The position numbers were made by a program, and so were the translations under genes. A DNA stretch of 64,000 nucleotides from Aphrocallistes beatrix (Eukaryota; Porifera; Hexactinellida; Sceptrulophora; Aphrocallistidae), in assembly GCA_963281255.1 (NCBI GenBank), contig OY725504.1:1612001-1676000 (forward strand). The letters run 5' to 3'. Numbering within the stretch: the stretch's first letter is position 1; each line of letters starts with the position of its first letter. This document shows, in pieces, positions 1-12,317 of the stretch. The notes under the pieces are model-generated. The model was not told the DNA's origin, searched no databases, and saw only the letters and a list, made by a program, of their open reading frames with translations.

Positions 1-69
1 TCTATCAATAATATCTTCTTTTAATCACACCAGATCATATTTTCGAGATTTCCAGCAATTTGATATATA

Positions 70-840
70 CAGGGTGGCCCATAAGTTCTGTACCAAGCTT
101 CATTTAGGTATAAAATTTTTTATACTCAAACAGCCTTAGTTATTATGGTCTTTAGAGATTGTAATTCGAATACTTTCAACGATTTAAAAAGATTTTTCGA
201 GTCTGAGACCTAGAACTGTGTTTTGTATGGCGAGTTTGGTGAATAAAAAATGTCCTGGCTCGCAGCGAAAATCGCAAATCAGGTCCCGCTGCTTCTGTAT
301 AAATTGTCTACATAATCGATGTTCCATGACGATTGAACACCAGATACCTTTCATTCACCATAGAAATATTTCACGAATCCACTGAATTCATTTTCATACA
401 TAAGAAAAAGTTATTCATTCGCAGTTCAAATTAGGTATATTTTGCAAAATTCCCTAAAATGGCACTTTTTTCACATCACAAAAAAATCTGATCCAATTTG
501 TCCTCAAAATGCACTGATCTTCACATCGTATATTTCTACAAATTTAGAGTGTTCTAGGAAAATGTGAGAGCTATTTTTTCCGAGAATTTGAAGACTTTAG
601 AAAGATAATTCGAAAAGAAGTGGCCTCTGATTCGCTATTTTCGCTGCGAACCAGGACACATTTTTTATTCACCAAACTCACCGTACAAAACACAGTTCTA
701 GGTCTCAGAGTCGAAAAATCTTTTTAAATCGTTGAAAGTATTCGAAATACAATCTCTAAAGACAATAATAACTAATATTTTTTGAGTATAAGAAATTTTA
801 TACCTAATAAAGCTTGGGACAGAACTTATGGGCCACCCTG
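70..840. mobile_element. Tc1/mariner-type MITE with ~180-bp inverted repeats
   Basis: The termini CAGGGTGGCCCATAAGTTCT and its inverse are flanked by TA on both sides (68-69 and 841-842). Roughly 180 bp at each end are inverted copies of each other, including the stretch with the motif TGTCCTGGCTCGCAGCG. No transposase is encoded. The TA duplication and CAGGGTG-type ends are typical of Tc1/mariner-like non-autonomous elements. It sits inside another repeat, because the flanks (CCAGCAATTTGATATATA on the left, TTGACCATATTTGGAGAA on the right) recur uninterrupted near 5445-5480. A half copy lies at about 43225-43516. Confidence 0.8.
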
Positions 841-2960
841 TATATTGACCATATTTGGAGAATCTTTTGGTGGGCCATTCCTAGCAACGGCCAGGAATGT
901 TGAGAAATTCCGATCTCCAAATTTTGGAGGAACCATATCGAGTGACCTCTTGTTCTTCTCGGCTAGGTTCAGCGAGTACGAATATGCTAATTAGAACGCT
1001 CTGATATATCATATGTCGAATGTATGAAAGTTTTTTGGTATGCCATAGTGGCAGGTACAGTTGAATGTGGTAAAACCTGGTGTATTTATTTTTGATCTAG
1101 GACGAATACTGGTGTAATTATCTTTGATCTAGACGATACTTTTCGAGTTATAAGCGATTAAGTGTGACTTCGAATCCGCCCCTGAATCCGCTGCTAAGAT
1201 AACACTCGTTATTCATCTAAATCAGAGCTGTACTTTCTAAAATCCTGCAATTTAAAATCAGTGGATTATCAGTGAAATACCCTGTAGGAGATCGATGCCT
1301 GTGCTTTGTATTGTTTTTACACCTGAATCCAGTGTTTCTATCTCCGAAATTGCTGATGGGTTGACATTATCCATTTTTATGGTTTGACGATCCACGAAAC
1401 ATATAGTTTCCTTTCTTGCAAGGGAAGCGCGCTTGTTTCTAAGAAGAATGCAAAACATTGTCATTATTTTATCCAACAATTGATTGTATTTGTTCTAATC
1501 TTTGAAATAGTATATTCTACAAGTAATTGAATGATATCTATAAAAACTAATCCATAAGTAAAATCTTAAGTGAAAATCTCGAAATGATGGACAGTATTTT
1601 GCGGGTCCAAATATTTCAACATTTTGATTAAATACTAACAAGTTCTGTTTCATGAATGCTTCGATGTAATGAAAAAATATTTTTCCCGAGATTGCACACT
1701 ATATGGAGGGAGGTTTGACTCCTTGAAATTATTTTTTATGGTTCAGGTGTATCACCATGGCCTAATTTATGTAGTATTAAGTAGGCCATGGGTGTATGTT
1801 TAGAATTCTTCTAAGATCGGGTTAAATTATAAGATCTGGGTACTCTTCGAACGAGACTATTGAGATCTCACAGACTTTACGATATTTTACATAATCAAAA
1901 TGTAAATTTAAATTTGGATATTAATTTGCAACTTGTATTCTACTACAACTTGTTTATATATACTATAATGCATCCTGAATTGATATGATACATTCGGACT
2001 TTCTGCAATTAACACAAGCAACCAAACACTATGGCATGGTTCATGTATGTCATTGATACATGGTGTCTTGCGGTTATATTTGAATATTTTACATAAGAGT
2101 CCACTAAAGGTATAAGGCAGTTGTGGGGGCATGAGGAGGCTATTCACAGGTGTAAATTCTTTACGAAAAAAATGAAAAAATTATCAACGCAAAAGAGTGA
2201 GCGGACTGGCTAATACAATGTTCTATACATAAGAAACCGCGAGTTATTACCCTCTGTGACGTCAAGAAAAAAATTTATTTTCAAATCTAATTTCTGACAT
2301 ATTTTCTTCATATAGTAATACAGCTAAGCCGAAAAAGGTTAATTCATACTCAAACATTGTGTTTTTGAGTTTATTTTATCGCTATTCTTTACTGCATCAA
2401 TTTCTGGAAAGATTTATCAAATCTAACTAACCATTCCAGAGATAAGCCTTGTTATTTATGGATGTCAGACGTTTTGGAACTCCCCCCTCTCAATTTTTTG
2501 AAATTCCAAATTTCACAGGATTGGTTACCATAGATCCTATTAAATGTTTTCTATCGAATAGCAAGTCATGTATGGATTTAATAGTACATTGTACTAGTTT
2601 GAGAATAGTATCTGAGTGTCATGATCCCTTTTCCATAAATAGTGATATTGCACATAACTATTAATATGTTAATATTTGAAATCCACTTAGCTCTAAACTC
2701 GATACTAGTTAGACAACTTGTATGTGAAATTATTGAGTGCAGATGCTATTTACATTAATCGATGGTTGCAATAGAAACTTCGTAACTCCAAAACCACAAT
2801 TTTCTATAGAATTATTTTATGTCAACATGCTCAAATGATCATGAATAGAATTGACAATTCATCCATTTGCATATAAACTCTTTCATAAATTTCCATATAT
2901 AAATTTGTTTAGTATTTTGGAATTCCTTCTTGAAGTTAACTATTCAAAATATATTTTCAA
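841..2960. other. non-coding region with repeat remnants
   Basis: No gene is recognised here. The first 150 bases continue the repeat that hosts the preceding MITE. An open frame on the minus strand at 1258-1479 (73 codons) has ordinary amino-acid composition, but I cannot assign it to a family. A 38-bp double-ended fold-back remnant sits at 1753-1790 (listed separately). The rest is AT-rich sequence without clear structure. Confidence 0.5.
1746..1797. mobile_element. excision footprint of a fold-back element
   Basis: The 7-bp direct repeat GGTGTAT lies at 1746-1752 and 1791-1797. Between the copies is a 38-bp segment whose two ends are CATGGCCTA in inverted orientation, the same terminus carried by the full-length fold-back elements in this window (for example 17377-18116). 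Such a short double-ended relic is what near-complete excision or extreme internal deletion would leave. Three extra bases (CAC) precede the left terminus. Confidence 0.55.
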
Positions 2961-2961
2961 T

Positions 2962-4697
2962 ATGGCCATACCAAATGAGGTATCAGATTCTTATGATTAT
3001 TACCATTTTGATAATCTTTATCGAGTTTGTCGGTTATGCTATAAACGACTTACTTCTAATGCTTCGGCAGCCACCTTCACAATTGATATCCAAAAGAGCT
3101 CAGGAATATTATCAAATAAACTTTACATCAGAGATAGCTGATCTGTGCAAACCTCTTTGTAGCATTTGTCGGGCTCGATTATCCAACCTTGAAACGGGCA
3201 AATTAACTATCGAGAAATGGAAAAAAGATCGTCCAAATGATGAGTTTCTTCCAAGAGTTGTAGATAATCTATGTATCACTCGGAGTACTTTGGGGTGTAA
3301 CTCAGAAAATCGATGTCAGATTTGCCAGATCAACGCATCTTCTCTCAGTAATTTCATGGTCAAGTATAAAAATCAAACCCCTAGACCTGGTAGACCTTTA
3401 GAACAGTCACCATGTAAACCCATGTGTAGCAAATGTGGGAGATATATGGAAAATCACTCAGAGAAATTTTGTAAAAGCACTATGTTACATCCCCAAAAGT
3501 CTTCAAAACCAGGTGCACTTTTTGCGGAGAGAGTAGAAGCTCGAGGTTTCACAAGTTCATTGCAGCAAAACATATTAAAGACAGACTAGTGCTAGAAGAC
3601 AAATCTCAGTTTCCAATTAGTTTGAACCATCCTTACGATTCCAACAACAAAATTGTCGTATCTACAGTTGGGTATGAAGGTCGAGAAAGTGTCCATAACA
3701 ATTGTTTACTTATCCATCAATAACTAGATTATTCACATTCGATTTTCCTATCCAAATTGCTTGTGATTTCAAAGTAACAGCTCTGCTTGTTGGAATTCAG
3801 CAAGCTTCAAGTAACTTTCCCTGTCCTTTTTGTTTATGGCGTAATGGTACTTTATGTACCGGTATACCTGCCGAATCCAGGAAGCGGGAAGAAATGATGA
3901 AAGATCCCTTCAATAAAAATCATAATGTCGTCAATGAACCGATTATCAGCTGGTCAGAGTCAGTAATAGAAAAAATTGCTCTTGCTCCATTACATATTCT
4001 TTTGGGCTTGGTAAACAAATTATACAGTGATGCCAGGCCTGGTGAGAGTTCATCGAATCGAAGAGAACGTAACCTCTACAAACTTCATTGTGCAGCACTG
4101 TACAAGTATAAGGTATTCAGATCATATTATTGGAATGGTACACTAGAGGGCAATTCATGCTCAAGACTCTTGGACAATTTGGAAGATTTTCAATTCCCAA
4201 ATATGTCAATGAAACTCGTTAATGCGTTAATTGCATTGAAGCATGTGAAAGAGAAGTGCCTAGGCAATGTAAGAAAGCAAGGATGGCACGACAGCATCAG
4301 AAATTTTCGAAAGGCTTGGCATGATACAGGCTTATCATGGTCTCTGAAGTCACATATCCTTTCAGACCATTATGAGGAATATTTCAACAGTTATGAAAGT
4401 ATTGCTGATGCAGGAGCTGCTATTAGTTCAGAGCAAAGTGGAGAAATGCTCCATTCTCGATTACAAAGGGTATGGGATCTTCGCTTTAAGACTCGAGCAG
4501 ATAATTCTCTCTACCCACAGCGTCTTGTTGATTGTATGGTCACATACAGTTATAACCTAAAGTGGGATAAAGCTGTAAGATCAAGCACAGGATAGTTAGA
4601 AAAAGATATTGAGGAAATTGAAATCGACAACGAATCGATTGAGGTGGATGAGGTGGATAAGAATGACTATTTCAGGATAAACGAGAAAACATCATAG
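2962..4697 (+). pseudogene. decayed gene for an unrecognised cysteine-rich protein with acidic tail
   Basis: A coding stretch can be followed through three reading-frame changes (near 3097, between 3550 and 3589, and near 3702-3722). It starts at ATG 2962. The N-terminal part has several paired cysteines resembling zinc-binding knuckles: CRLC, CKPLCSIC, CQIC and CKPMCSKCG. The C-terminal part (3702-4595) is a continuous 297-codon stretch with CDFK, CPFC, the segment LAPLHILLGLVNKLY, a WNGTLEGN motif and SEQSGEMLHSRLQ. An in-frame TAG at 4593-4595 is followed, in the same frame, by a 33-residue strongly acidic tail that ends with TAG at 4695-4697. An AATAAA is present near 4734. The spaced acidic residues could suit an RNase H-type transposase, but that is inference. 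I do not recognise the family, and no terminal repeats were found around it. Confidence 0.6.
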
Positions 4698-4759
4698 ACG
4701 CCGAAGGTCGGGAGCTCCCCTCTGTGTTTACTAAAATAAATGCTTCATTGAAATTCATA

Positions 4760-5387
4760 TATAATTATCAGTATTGATATTGCTATGGTCAAGCGACCTG
4801 GATGTGAAAATATAACCCAGAATTTTTCCCACAAATTTTAAACAATTATTTTCAAAGTATCAGCCCCTTGGGGATAGGACCCGTTTGCTGCCTATGACAT
4901 CCTCCGAGATGTTTTTAAGATTTGCCAGAATATAGTAGTAATTCGGATACAATTGTCAGATGGAACAAATATACTAATTTGCTAGTATTAATTGAAAGCA
5001 AATATACTTACCTTTTAGATCTTGCAAATTCCTGACAAGGTACTTCTCTTTCTCAATCTCATATTTTAAGCTAGGAGTTTCCTTTGTTAAGCAATATTCT
5101 TCCTTTTACTCCAGAGAACAGAGTCCGTTTATTCTAGATATCGACGAACAATTAAGAGGACACCATGAAAGGCAATATGGTTTAGCTCCAATCACCACTT
5201 TTGGTTTTGCATGTATCCCCTTCAACAGGATCCTTTGGATGGAGAACGGGAATCGAAACGTCGGTCAAATGTCTCTTCTGAGTTCTTGCATCTTAAAATG
5301 GAAAGCGATCTGCTGCTGAGAAGGATTATGGAGGCTAGGGACCACATTCGATAGTTTCCACCGGAAATCGAGATCAATAACTTCTTC
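4760..5387. other. non-coding, nothing recognised
   Basis: AT-rich sequence without a convincing open frame. A slightly GC-richer patch at 5190-5340 could be an old coding relic, but it matches nothing I know. Confidence 0.4.
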
Positions 5388-5652
5388 GAACCATGTCAGA
5401 TCATCATTTTATTACTAAATTCGTGCTCAGCACTAAATTTCCAGCAATTTGATATATATATTGACCATATTTGGAGAAGTTTTTGGATGTCCGTGCATAG
5501 CAACGGCCAGAAATTTTTTCACATTCCTGCCCGTTGTTAGGAACCCGCAGCCAAATAATTTCTCCAAATATGCCCAATATATATATCAAATTGCTGGAAA
5601 TTTAGTGCTGAGCACGAATTTAGCATTAAAATGATGATCTGACATGGTTCAA
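5388..5652. repeat. short fold-back repeat (~110-bp arms)
   Basis: The sequence from CCATGTCAGATCATCATTTT to TGATATATATATTG is repeated in inverted orientation up to CTGACATGG at 5641-5650. The two open frames that cross it on opposite strands are a by-product of the palindrome. The same repeat, interrupted by a MITE, occupies the first kilobase of the window. Confidence 0.7.
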
Positions 5653-6369
5653 ATAAGTTGTGGATATGAGACAAAATGTGTCCTTTTTTAGGCGACACCA
5701 GGTGGTACAAGTGGCTCCAAGTGACCAAATATTAGCATTGAAATTCTAAAAATCAAAATTATTGTTTAGAACCCCTTTAGTTATCCTAAAATGGTTAAAA
5801 AGGACTTTTGGCATATTTTTGATAAAAAACAAAATGCCCATAGGAAAGGCCAACCTTAACACCATTTAGAAATAGGGTTTAAATAGCTTAGAAAATTGCT
5901 AAAATTGTCCTTAGAATGACCTGTTGCGCAATGATATGATGACTAATCGAAATTTTTCCAACGGATATATGTACTTTGATACCATGTTTATATATGCTGT
6001 AATATATTCTTAATGCCTATTCTGCATGGCTAACGATTTTAGGTTAATCGTGTATTAATCCATTCGGCTATTACTTCATCCCTAGTCCATGATTTTCAGT
6101 CTACTGTGAGGCATTATTATAGTAGGCTATGATAAGGCCTATTCACCAACTAAATTTTTCTGAACAATGAATAAAAGGAAGTCCATTTTATTAGTTAACC
6201 ATAACATTCAGAAATAATTTCTGTTTTACATTCAGAATCCACTTTATAATATGAATTAAATCTTTTGACGATATATTTACAATATCTCCATGTTCCATAT
6301 TATATACGACGACTCGACATTTTCCTATTTATATCCGACGACTGCTCGTCGCATGACGACGTGACAATA
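5653..6369. repeat. non-coding, with a solo end of the fold-back family
   Basis: Bases about 5930-6141 match the right arm of the 1.08-kb fold-back family (GCGCAATGATATGATGACTA through CTGTGAGGC, then the terminal TAGTAGGCTATG). No matching left arm is seen, so this is a truncated copy. The remaining bases show no gene. Confidence 0.5.
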
Positions 6370-6962
6370 TATTCACATAAATTCAAAACGTGGATCGTCT
6401 CGTACAAGGGGCTTTGAAAATTCATCTCGCAAACGTATTCCTTTCTGTGGCGTACTGACATTAAAAATTTTCCAGATGTCTAAAATGATAGAAATAAATT
6501 TGGCTGTTTGTGTCTTGAATACCTCGTCTCGTTAATGATCCTGAATTATAGTCGATTCATTAAAAATCTTGAGAGCAAGTTTAACGTTCTGTCGTTCTAT
6601 GCTCGAAGATCAGCAGGATCTAGCGTTCAGTTGGTGCGCAATTTAGCGAAAGAGTGTTGCTCTTGTTTGTATAGTGATCTCACATCTTCAAAACAAGCTT
6701 TACATTTAGTAAGAGGATATTTGATAGCTTCAGTGGATATATCATTAAACATGGGAAAAGAAATGTATGGCTAAAATCAGGAGTGTTAAGCCAGTTGTTA
6801 CGGATACATTTCAAAATATGAACCGCATTGAATAACAGGAATAGGGTTCTGGATTTGTCAACTGGATGAGGGACAACGGATGTAAGAGTCTTTTAATCGG
6901 AAGAAAACTTTTTAAAAATACTAACATTTTGTGGGTAGTTGTCAGAACAAATTACTTGAACC

Positions 6963-8042
6963 ATAGCCTACTGTATATAAGGCCTCACAGTAACTTGCGG
7001 ATTTGGGACTAGGGATGCGGAGGAAGACCGTTGAACTAATAAATAAGCTGCCTTAAATCATTTACAAAGCACAATAGAGCTTAGGAATGTATTATCAGCA
7101 TATGTAAATATGGTGTCAAAGTACCCATATCCATTGTTAAAAATTTGATTAGTCACCATATGGTTGGGCAATAGGTTATTTTTGTGACAAATTTGGTCAT
7201 TTTCAGAGGCCGTTTAGGGGCACTTCTAAGTGTTTTTATTGTAAAATTTTCAGCATAGAAGTGAGATGTGAATGGGTTAATACGAAAAATTTGGGATATT
7301 TTCATGGAATGTTGCTACATTCCAGTGTTGCTATGGAAACGTGTTTTGGTCAGTTGGCGTTATATCTTGAAAACTGCAATGGCTACACATTCAAATGTGA
7401 TTCCATTTGATAGCGAACATATTACTTCCTATTAAGTGATAATATAATTTCGACCTCTAAATTCAATAGTTTATGAGATATTCGACAAATAATAAATGTG
7501 ACCAATCTGGTACATTGTCGAATATCTCATAAACTATTGAATTTAGAGGTCAAAATTATATTATCACTTAATAGGAAGTAATATGTTCGCTATCAAATGG
7601 AATCACATTTGAATGTGTAGCCATTGCAGTTTTCAAGATATAACGCCAACTGACCAAAAACACGTTTCCATAGCAACACTGGAATGTAGCAACATTCCAT
7701 GAAAATATCCCAAATTTTTGTATTAATCCATTCACATCTCACTTCTATGCGGAAAATTTTTTCAATAAAAACACTTAGAAGTGCCCCTAAACGGCCTCTG
7801 AAAATGACCAAATTTGTCACAAAAATAACCTATTGCCCAACCATATGGTGACTAATCAAATTTTTAACAATGGATATGGGTACTTTGACACCATATTTAT
7901 ATATGCTGATAATACATTCCTAAGCTCTATTGTGCTTTGTAATTGATTTAAGACAGCTTATTTATTAGTTCAACGGTCTTCCTCCGCATCCCTAGTCCCA
8001 AATCCGCAAGTTACTGTGAGGCCTTATATACAGTAGGCTATG
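6963..8042. mobile_element. 1080-bp fold-back element, family FB1, in P copy 1
   Basis: Almost the whole element is one giant palindrome of about 540-bp arms centred near 7502. The ends are CATAGCCTACTG and its inverse. A 7-bp duplication, CTTGAAC, flanks it at 6956-6962 and 8043-8049. Removing the element and one duplication rejoins the P-element reading frame between the codons for FVQ and VICSDNY, which confirms the boundaries. No protein is encoded. The 7-bp duplication would suit the P superfamily, and 8-bp members of the family would suit hAT, so the mobilising transposase is unknown. Confidence 0.9.
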
Positions 8043-8474
8043 CTTGAACGAATAGCTCACATTTTTCGATATCAAAAATGACGGATTTTAGAGCAAGATA
8101 CAATTCTGATGCATTCGTAGAGGAAAGAGGAAAAAGGCGAACGATAGTTGACCATTTTTATGGAGACTAGATACCATTATAGCTAAAACTGTCTTTATTG
8201 GATCTTCTGTGTTGAGTGTAGGCGCAATAATGTTTCCACCCTTATAGGCAATCTCCGATTTGACATGAACTTCGTCAATCTGAACAATAACGTGCTTTTG
8301 CTGCACTGAGAAATCTTTCGTTGCATTTTTTAGAAAAATAAAGTATTCGTTCTCTAAACCAATAGGGTTATATAGCCTCTGCAAAGTATGAAAATGTGGG
8401 AGGGATAAACAGCTTAGAGACTGCAGGTAGTTACAACAGGAGTTGGAGTATATATGAGCCTTGAGCGCCAAAAC

Positions 8475-8696
8475 CTAAAAAGTAAACAAATATTGACGGA
8501 GCTATTGCTGAGAAGTATACAATGAAAACAATTTACTTATATGTCGGCGTGAATTTCTATATTAAATAACACCATACCCTCAGAATATAAAGTGATCTTT
8601 CACTAATCCAGGAAATAGCCTTTCAACACACTGAATGAATATTAATAGAAAAATCTGACCGACATATAAGTAATATGTAATGTAATGTGAAAATAC
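8475..8696 (-). other. 222-bp GT-AG intron in P copy 1 with internal inverted repeats
   Basis: On the minus strand the exon ends CCCAG at 8697, the intron starts GTATTTTC, and it ends TTACTTTTTAG before GTTTTGGCG at 8474. Splicing is phase 0 and restores the block that reads NRRRYN-IITQ-VLALKAHI, matching the uninterrupted NRRKYNVITQAMALKAHL of copy 3 and NRRRYNVLTQILSLKTHL of copy 2. Inside the intron a perfect 15-bp inverted pair (TTACTTATATGTCGG at 8533-8547, inverse at 8659-8673) bounds a 141-bp segment. The two other copies lack any intron here. Confidence 0.8.
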
Positions 8697-8968
8697 CTGG
8701 GTTATAATATTATATCTGCGTCTATTTTTTGCAACCATGATATTTTCAATCTGGCATAGAATGAATTGAAGTCGATGGAGCTAAGAAGAGAGTACATTAT
8801 TTTCATCAGTCAACTTTAGCTCATTTGCGTTACGCTCCTCTATTTCATTAATTGCATTAATGATATGTGCTTTGGCTGAATTAACATGATGACAAACAGA
8901 GCCAGTCTCAGAAGTATTAACAAAAGAGGTACGCACAATCTCACTAAAAAGATTCTCAACTTGACGTA

Positions 8969-9415
8969 CAGTCGAACCTGCTATAACAGCCACTCAATAT
9001 AACGGTCACCTGTCTATAGCGGTCACCAATGAACAGTCCCGTCCGAAATTCCATAGTATTGAACCTGTGTATAGCGGTCACCTGCTCAACGCGGCCAGCG
9101 GCCACCCGTCTGTAGCCCCTTACTGACCTTAAAACTGTGTATAATGGACATCACCTATCTATAACGGCCACTACCTGTCTATAGCGGCCATCACCTTTTT
9201 CTTTTTTCACATTTGTATGTGTTTATTACAGGGCCTGTTACGAACGATAAACAAGTTCATGTAATTGCTTCAAGTAATGGATTTCTAAAAACTTATATTT
9301 ATTGCAGTTGATACTTTTTGGGGATTAAGACAATCACCTGTATATAACGGTCACCTGTGTATAACGGCCAATTTTATCCAGTCCCTTGGGTGGCCGTTAT
9401 ATACAGGTTCCACTG
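8969..9415. mobile_element. pogo/Tigger-like MITE, copy a, in P copy 1
   Basis: The termini CAGTCGAACCTGC and CAGTGGAACCTGTATATAAC (inverse) are flanked by TA at 8967-8968 and 9416-9417. The interior carries many degenerate TATAACGGCCACC-type units in both orientations. The end sequence resembles pogo/Tigger termini (CAGT-GAACCT--TATAAC). There is no coding capacity. A second copy is at 41277-41718. Confidence 0.82.
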
Positions 9416-10064
9416 TATATCATTTAAGAAATTTAGGGAAAGAGAGATCGGCTCGTTGTCGTAAAAAGCTTCAGGAATTAAATTGGTATTAACCGATAGA
9501 CTGGCCTCAACAGATATCCTTGATTTTTCTAATCGTGGAAGTAAAAAGTAAATTGAACTCTCACTTGAACACCATATCACCCACTTGTGAAGAGTTAGCA
9601 AATTAAGTTTGAGTTTGAGTTCATCAAATGTGGATATACGATACTTATCCTCTTCAGCTTTGAATGATTGTCGACTTTCTTGTATCACCTGCGTGAAAAA
9701 TATTTCTTCTTTTTTCTTCAAACTTCAATCTCTTTGGCTGTTTAAACCCTTCGGGTGCTGAAAGATATTTAGGACAGCTCGGTAAGAAACATGGAACTGC
9801 ATTTTTGTGAAGGATTGGCACTTTACGAGGAAATTCTTGAAGGGAGGCATTTGGTCCAGAGGGTACAGAGTACGTCCGAGATATATCCTCATTGCGGAAA
9901 TGTTTCTCGCAAACAAATGTGTTTGTATGAATATTTTCTAGATATAACGCATGTATCCACTTAGAACTAAGTTCTTGCTCCAAGGGTAATTTAAATACAG
10001 TCACATAACCGTCAGTAGAACCGTAGTTTCCTTTACAGCCAGGAGCAGAACATTTGTTGACCAT

Positions 10065-11149
10065 ACTTTGCTAATTAATTTAAACATGTAAATATAATAG
10101 TAATGTTAATTCTCATGAAATAAATCGAAATATATATGGGTCATTCCATGTGAAATCGACCAATTCGACCAACTGTTCCATGTCGAGCATCTCAGAAATT
10201 CTTGTAATTTTGCCTGTAAGTTTTGCATACTAGTGCATGATCATTTGTACAATATCAGCTTTCAATACCTTTTGGTTTTATAATTATAGCCATTTCAAAA
10301 TTTGACGATTTTTATAGTTCGGACACTCTTGTTTTAGAGGCCCCTTAATCAAATGTGACATATATCTTTCAATTCTTAACTTAGATGTCCAGTTTTTTTA
10401 CTGGTTGTTAATCATATAGTTACCTAATGTTCTTAGCTAAATTGGGTATTCTTATTGCCTAGTTTAGATTTAATTCTTATCTAAACATATATTTTCATCA
10501 ATTTATCCAAAAAATTTCAAAATAATAATTCTTCATGTCTCCAATGGTTTAGAATTTGTCCATTTACTTTTTAATTTTGCTCTATATATGTACAATCTTC
10601 CTGATAAATTTCATGGCTTACATCAGTTCCTTTACTGTTAAATTCCAACCTATTTTAAATCATTCCAAATTTTAATTGTTATCAAATTTTTCAAATTTTC
10701 TTAATGCCTACGAATGAAGAACTCTGAAATAATTGATATTTGTTTCTATTTCTTAGTCCTACAGTTATATAGATATACTTTCTCCAGTTGTGCGAATTGT
10801 AGTTGAAATTTGTGTGTGTTTTTATCACTTGTACTATATATTAGAAGTATTTGTACAAGTACTAATAATCTTATCTTTTCCTAATATTGTAAAACGATTA
10901 TCTTCTTAATTTCTTTAGTTATCAATATTGACAAAATAATTAATATATTGTTCTGCTTAGACACATAGCATGGCAACGTTTCGTTACCATCCAAAACTTG
11001 TCAAATGTGGTTTCTAATTCGGGATCAAATTTCATCTGCACAACTTTGCATATACTCGTAATTAAGTATTGTAATAGTAATCCAACTAAGGGTTCAGTTT
11101 ATTTGGCATAGCATGGCAAGTTTATGTTGTTATGTAAAACTTGCCAAAT
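10065..11149. other. AT-rich intergenic sequence with an internal direct repeat
   Basis: No gene is seen. An approximately 80-bp imperfect direct repeat with a spacing of about 143 bp begins with CATAGCATGGCAA near 10966 and again near 11109. The 5' end of P-element copy 1 should lie in the first part, but its terminal repeat was not located. Confidence 0.45.
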
Positions 11150-12156
11150 ACGGTTTCTATTTCGAGATCGAATTCCAGCTGCACTACTTTGTATATAATG
11201 AAGGATTGTCATAAGAATTGTAATAACATAAATACTTTGGAGTCGTCGTATAATTATGCGAAAACTGTAATCATTGATAATTCAGAATTATATAATTTGT
11301 TCTTGTCTAAAGCAATATGGATATTTCAGTGTGTTCTGTTGGTATAATTTTATACGAAAATTGCCACAAAACGAAATATGTTAGAAAACAAGGCCTTAAG
11401 AAAATATCTATTTTTCCATTATGAGAGAAAATTTGAAAAGTTTTACAATAAGAGGATAGTTATCGGTGAAGATTATTTAAACGAAAAAGCCACAATTTTC
11501 TACATCATGGATACAAGATTTGACCGTGCTGAATAACTTCTGCAGTTACAGAATCACATGGAAGTAGACGGACGATACAAGACCATTTCCTATATAGACT
11601 AGATATCATACTTGCGAAAACAGTTTGGTAGGATCATCGGGCTCGAGATTAGAAGTAAACAATCTTCTTCCTCCAATGTCTGATTTCACACAAATTTCAT
11701 CTATTTGCTTAATTACATGCCTTTGTTCGGAGTAAACGCTTTTGTTGCTTGCTTAAAGGAACGTGAAGAACTCAATTTCAAGACCAAAAGATGAATATAA
11801 CTTTTGTAATGTATTGAAATGAGGAAGAGATAATAAGCAAGACATGCTCTGAAGATAATGATACTTGTATGATGCTAAGGAAATAAGGTGTGTCTTGAGA
11901 GATAAAATCTGCGTCAGTACGTTATACCGTCGCCTGTTTTTCGGGGTTAGACTGTTCTGAAGTTGGTACAGAATAAATTGGAGTCTAGAAACCTCAGGGC
12001 AAGGAATCAATTCATATTTAGAATCGTACACATTATCAATAACATGTTGGATATGACTTTCAGCATGTCTCAACTCATCCGGTTTCTGTGGCATCGTGAA
12101 TACAGGGATTCTCTCAGTTGGGTGATAGTTACTTGTACAGCCTGGTGCAGAACATG

Positions 12157-12317
12157 TGTTATGAATTAGAATGTTATTAGGTCTTAGTTTGTAGGCTCAG
12201 TAAGGATCCAGTATAAATAGGATCCACCCTTATTCATTAGTGTACTTAGACTGTTCGTTATTTCTACTTTACTTGCTATATTGCTACTTGTATTAGATCT
12301 CTCAATTAAGCTTAACA
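12157..12317 (+). repeat. 5' LTR of gypsy element
   Basis: 161 bp, TG...CA bounded, with a TATA-like CAGTATAAATAGG near 12210 that probably positions the transcription start. It differs from the 3' LTR at two bases near its left end. Confidence 0.95.

Larger units (their letters stand above)
6370..10064 (-). pseudogene. P-element transposase, copy 1 (THAP domain), interrupted
   Basis: Read from ATG 10064 leftward. The N-terminus is a THAP zinc finger (CSAPGC at residues 5-10, then CEKHF) followed by the conserved AVPCFLPSCP segment. The coding trail continues through 9721-9418, then 8967-8697, 8474-8043 and 6962-6370. The last piece includes the SDNYPQNV and VHILKCIRNNWL blocks seen in copy 3. 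Three interruptions are present: a pogo-like MITE (8969-9415), a 222-bp intron (8475-8696) and a fold-back element (6963-8042). There is also an in-frame TAG near 8780 and several frameshifts. Full-length P transposases bind element DNA through the THAP domain and cut and paste with an RNase H-like core. This copy cannot do so, and the C-terminal quarter is missing. Confidence 0.88.

Noticed and set aside
5404-5728. Open frames on both strands with similar peptides
   Set aside because: The peptides mirror each other because the sequence is a palindrome. There is no codon bias or independent support.
6508-6774. 88-codon plus-strand open frame
   Set aside because: It is antisense to P-element copy 1, whose conserved blocks can be read on the minus strand through this interval.
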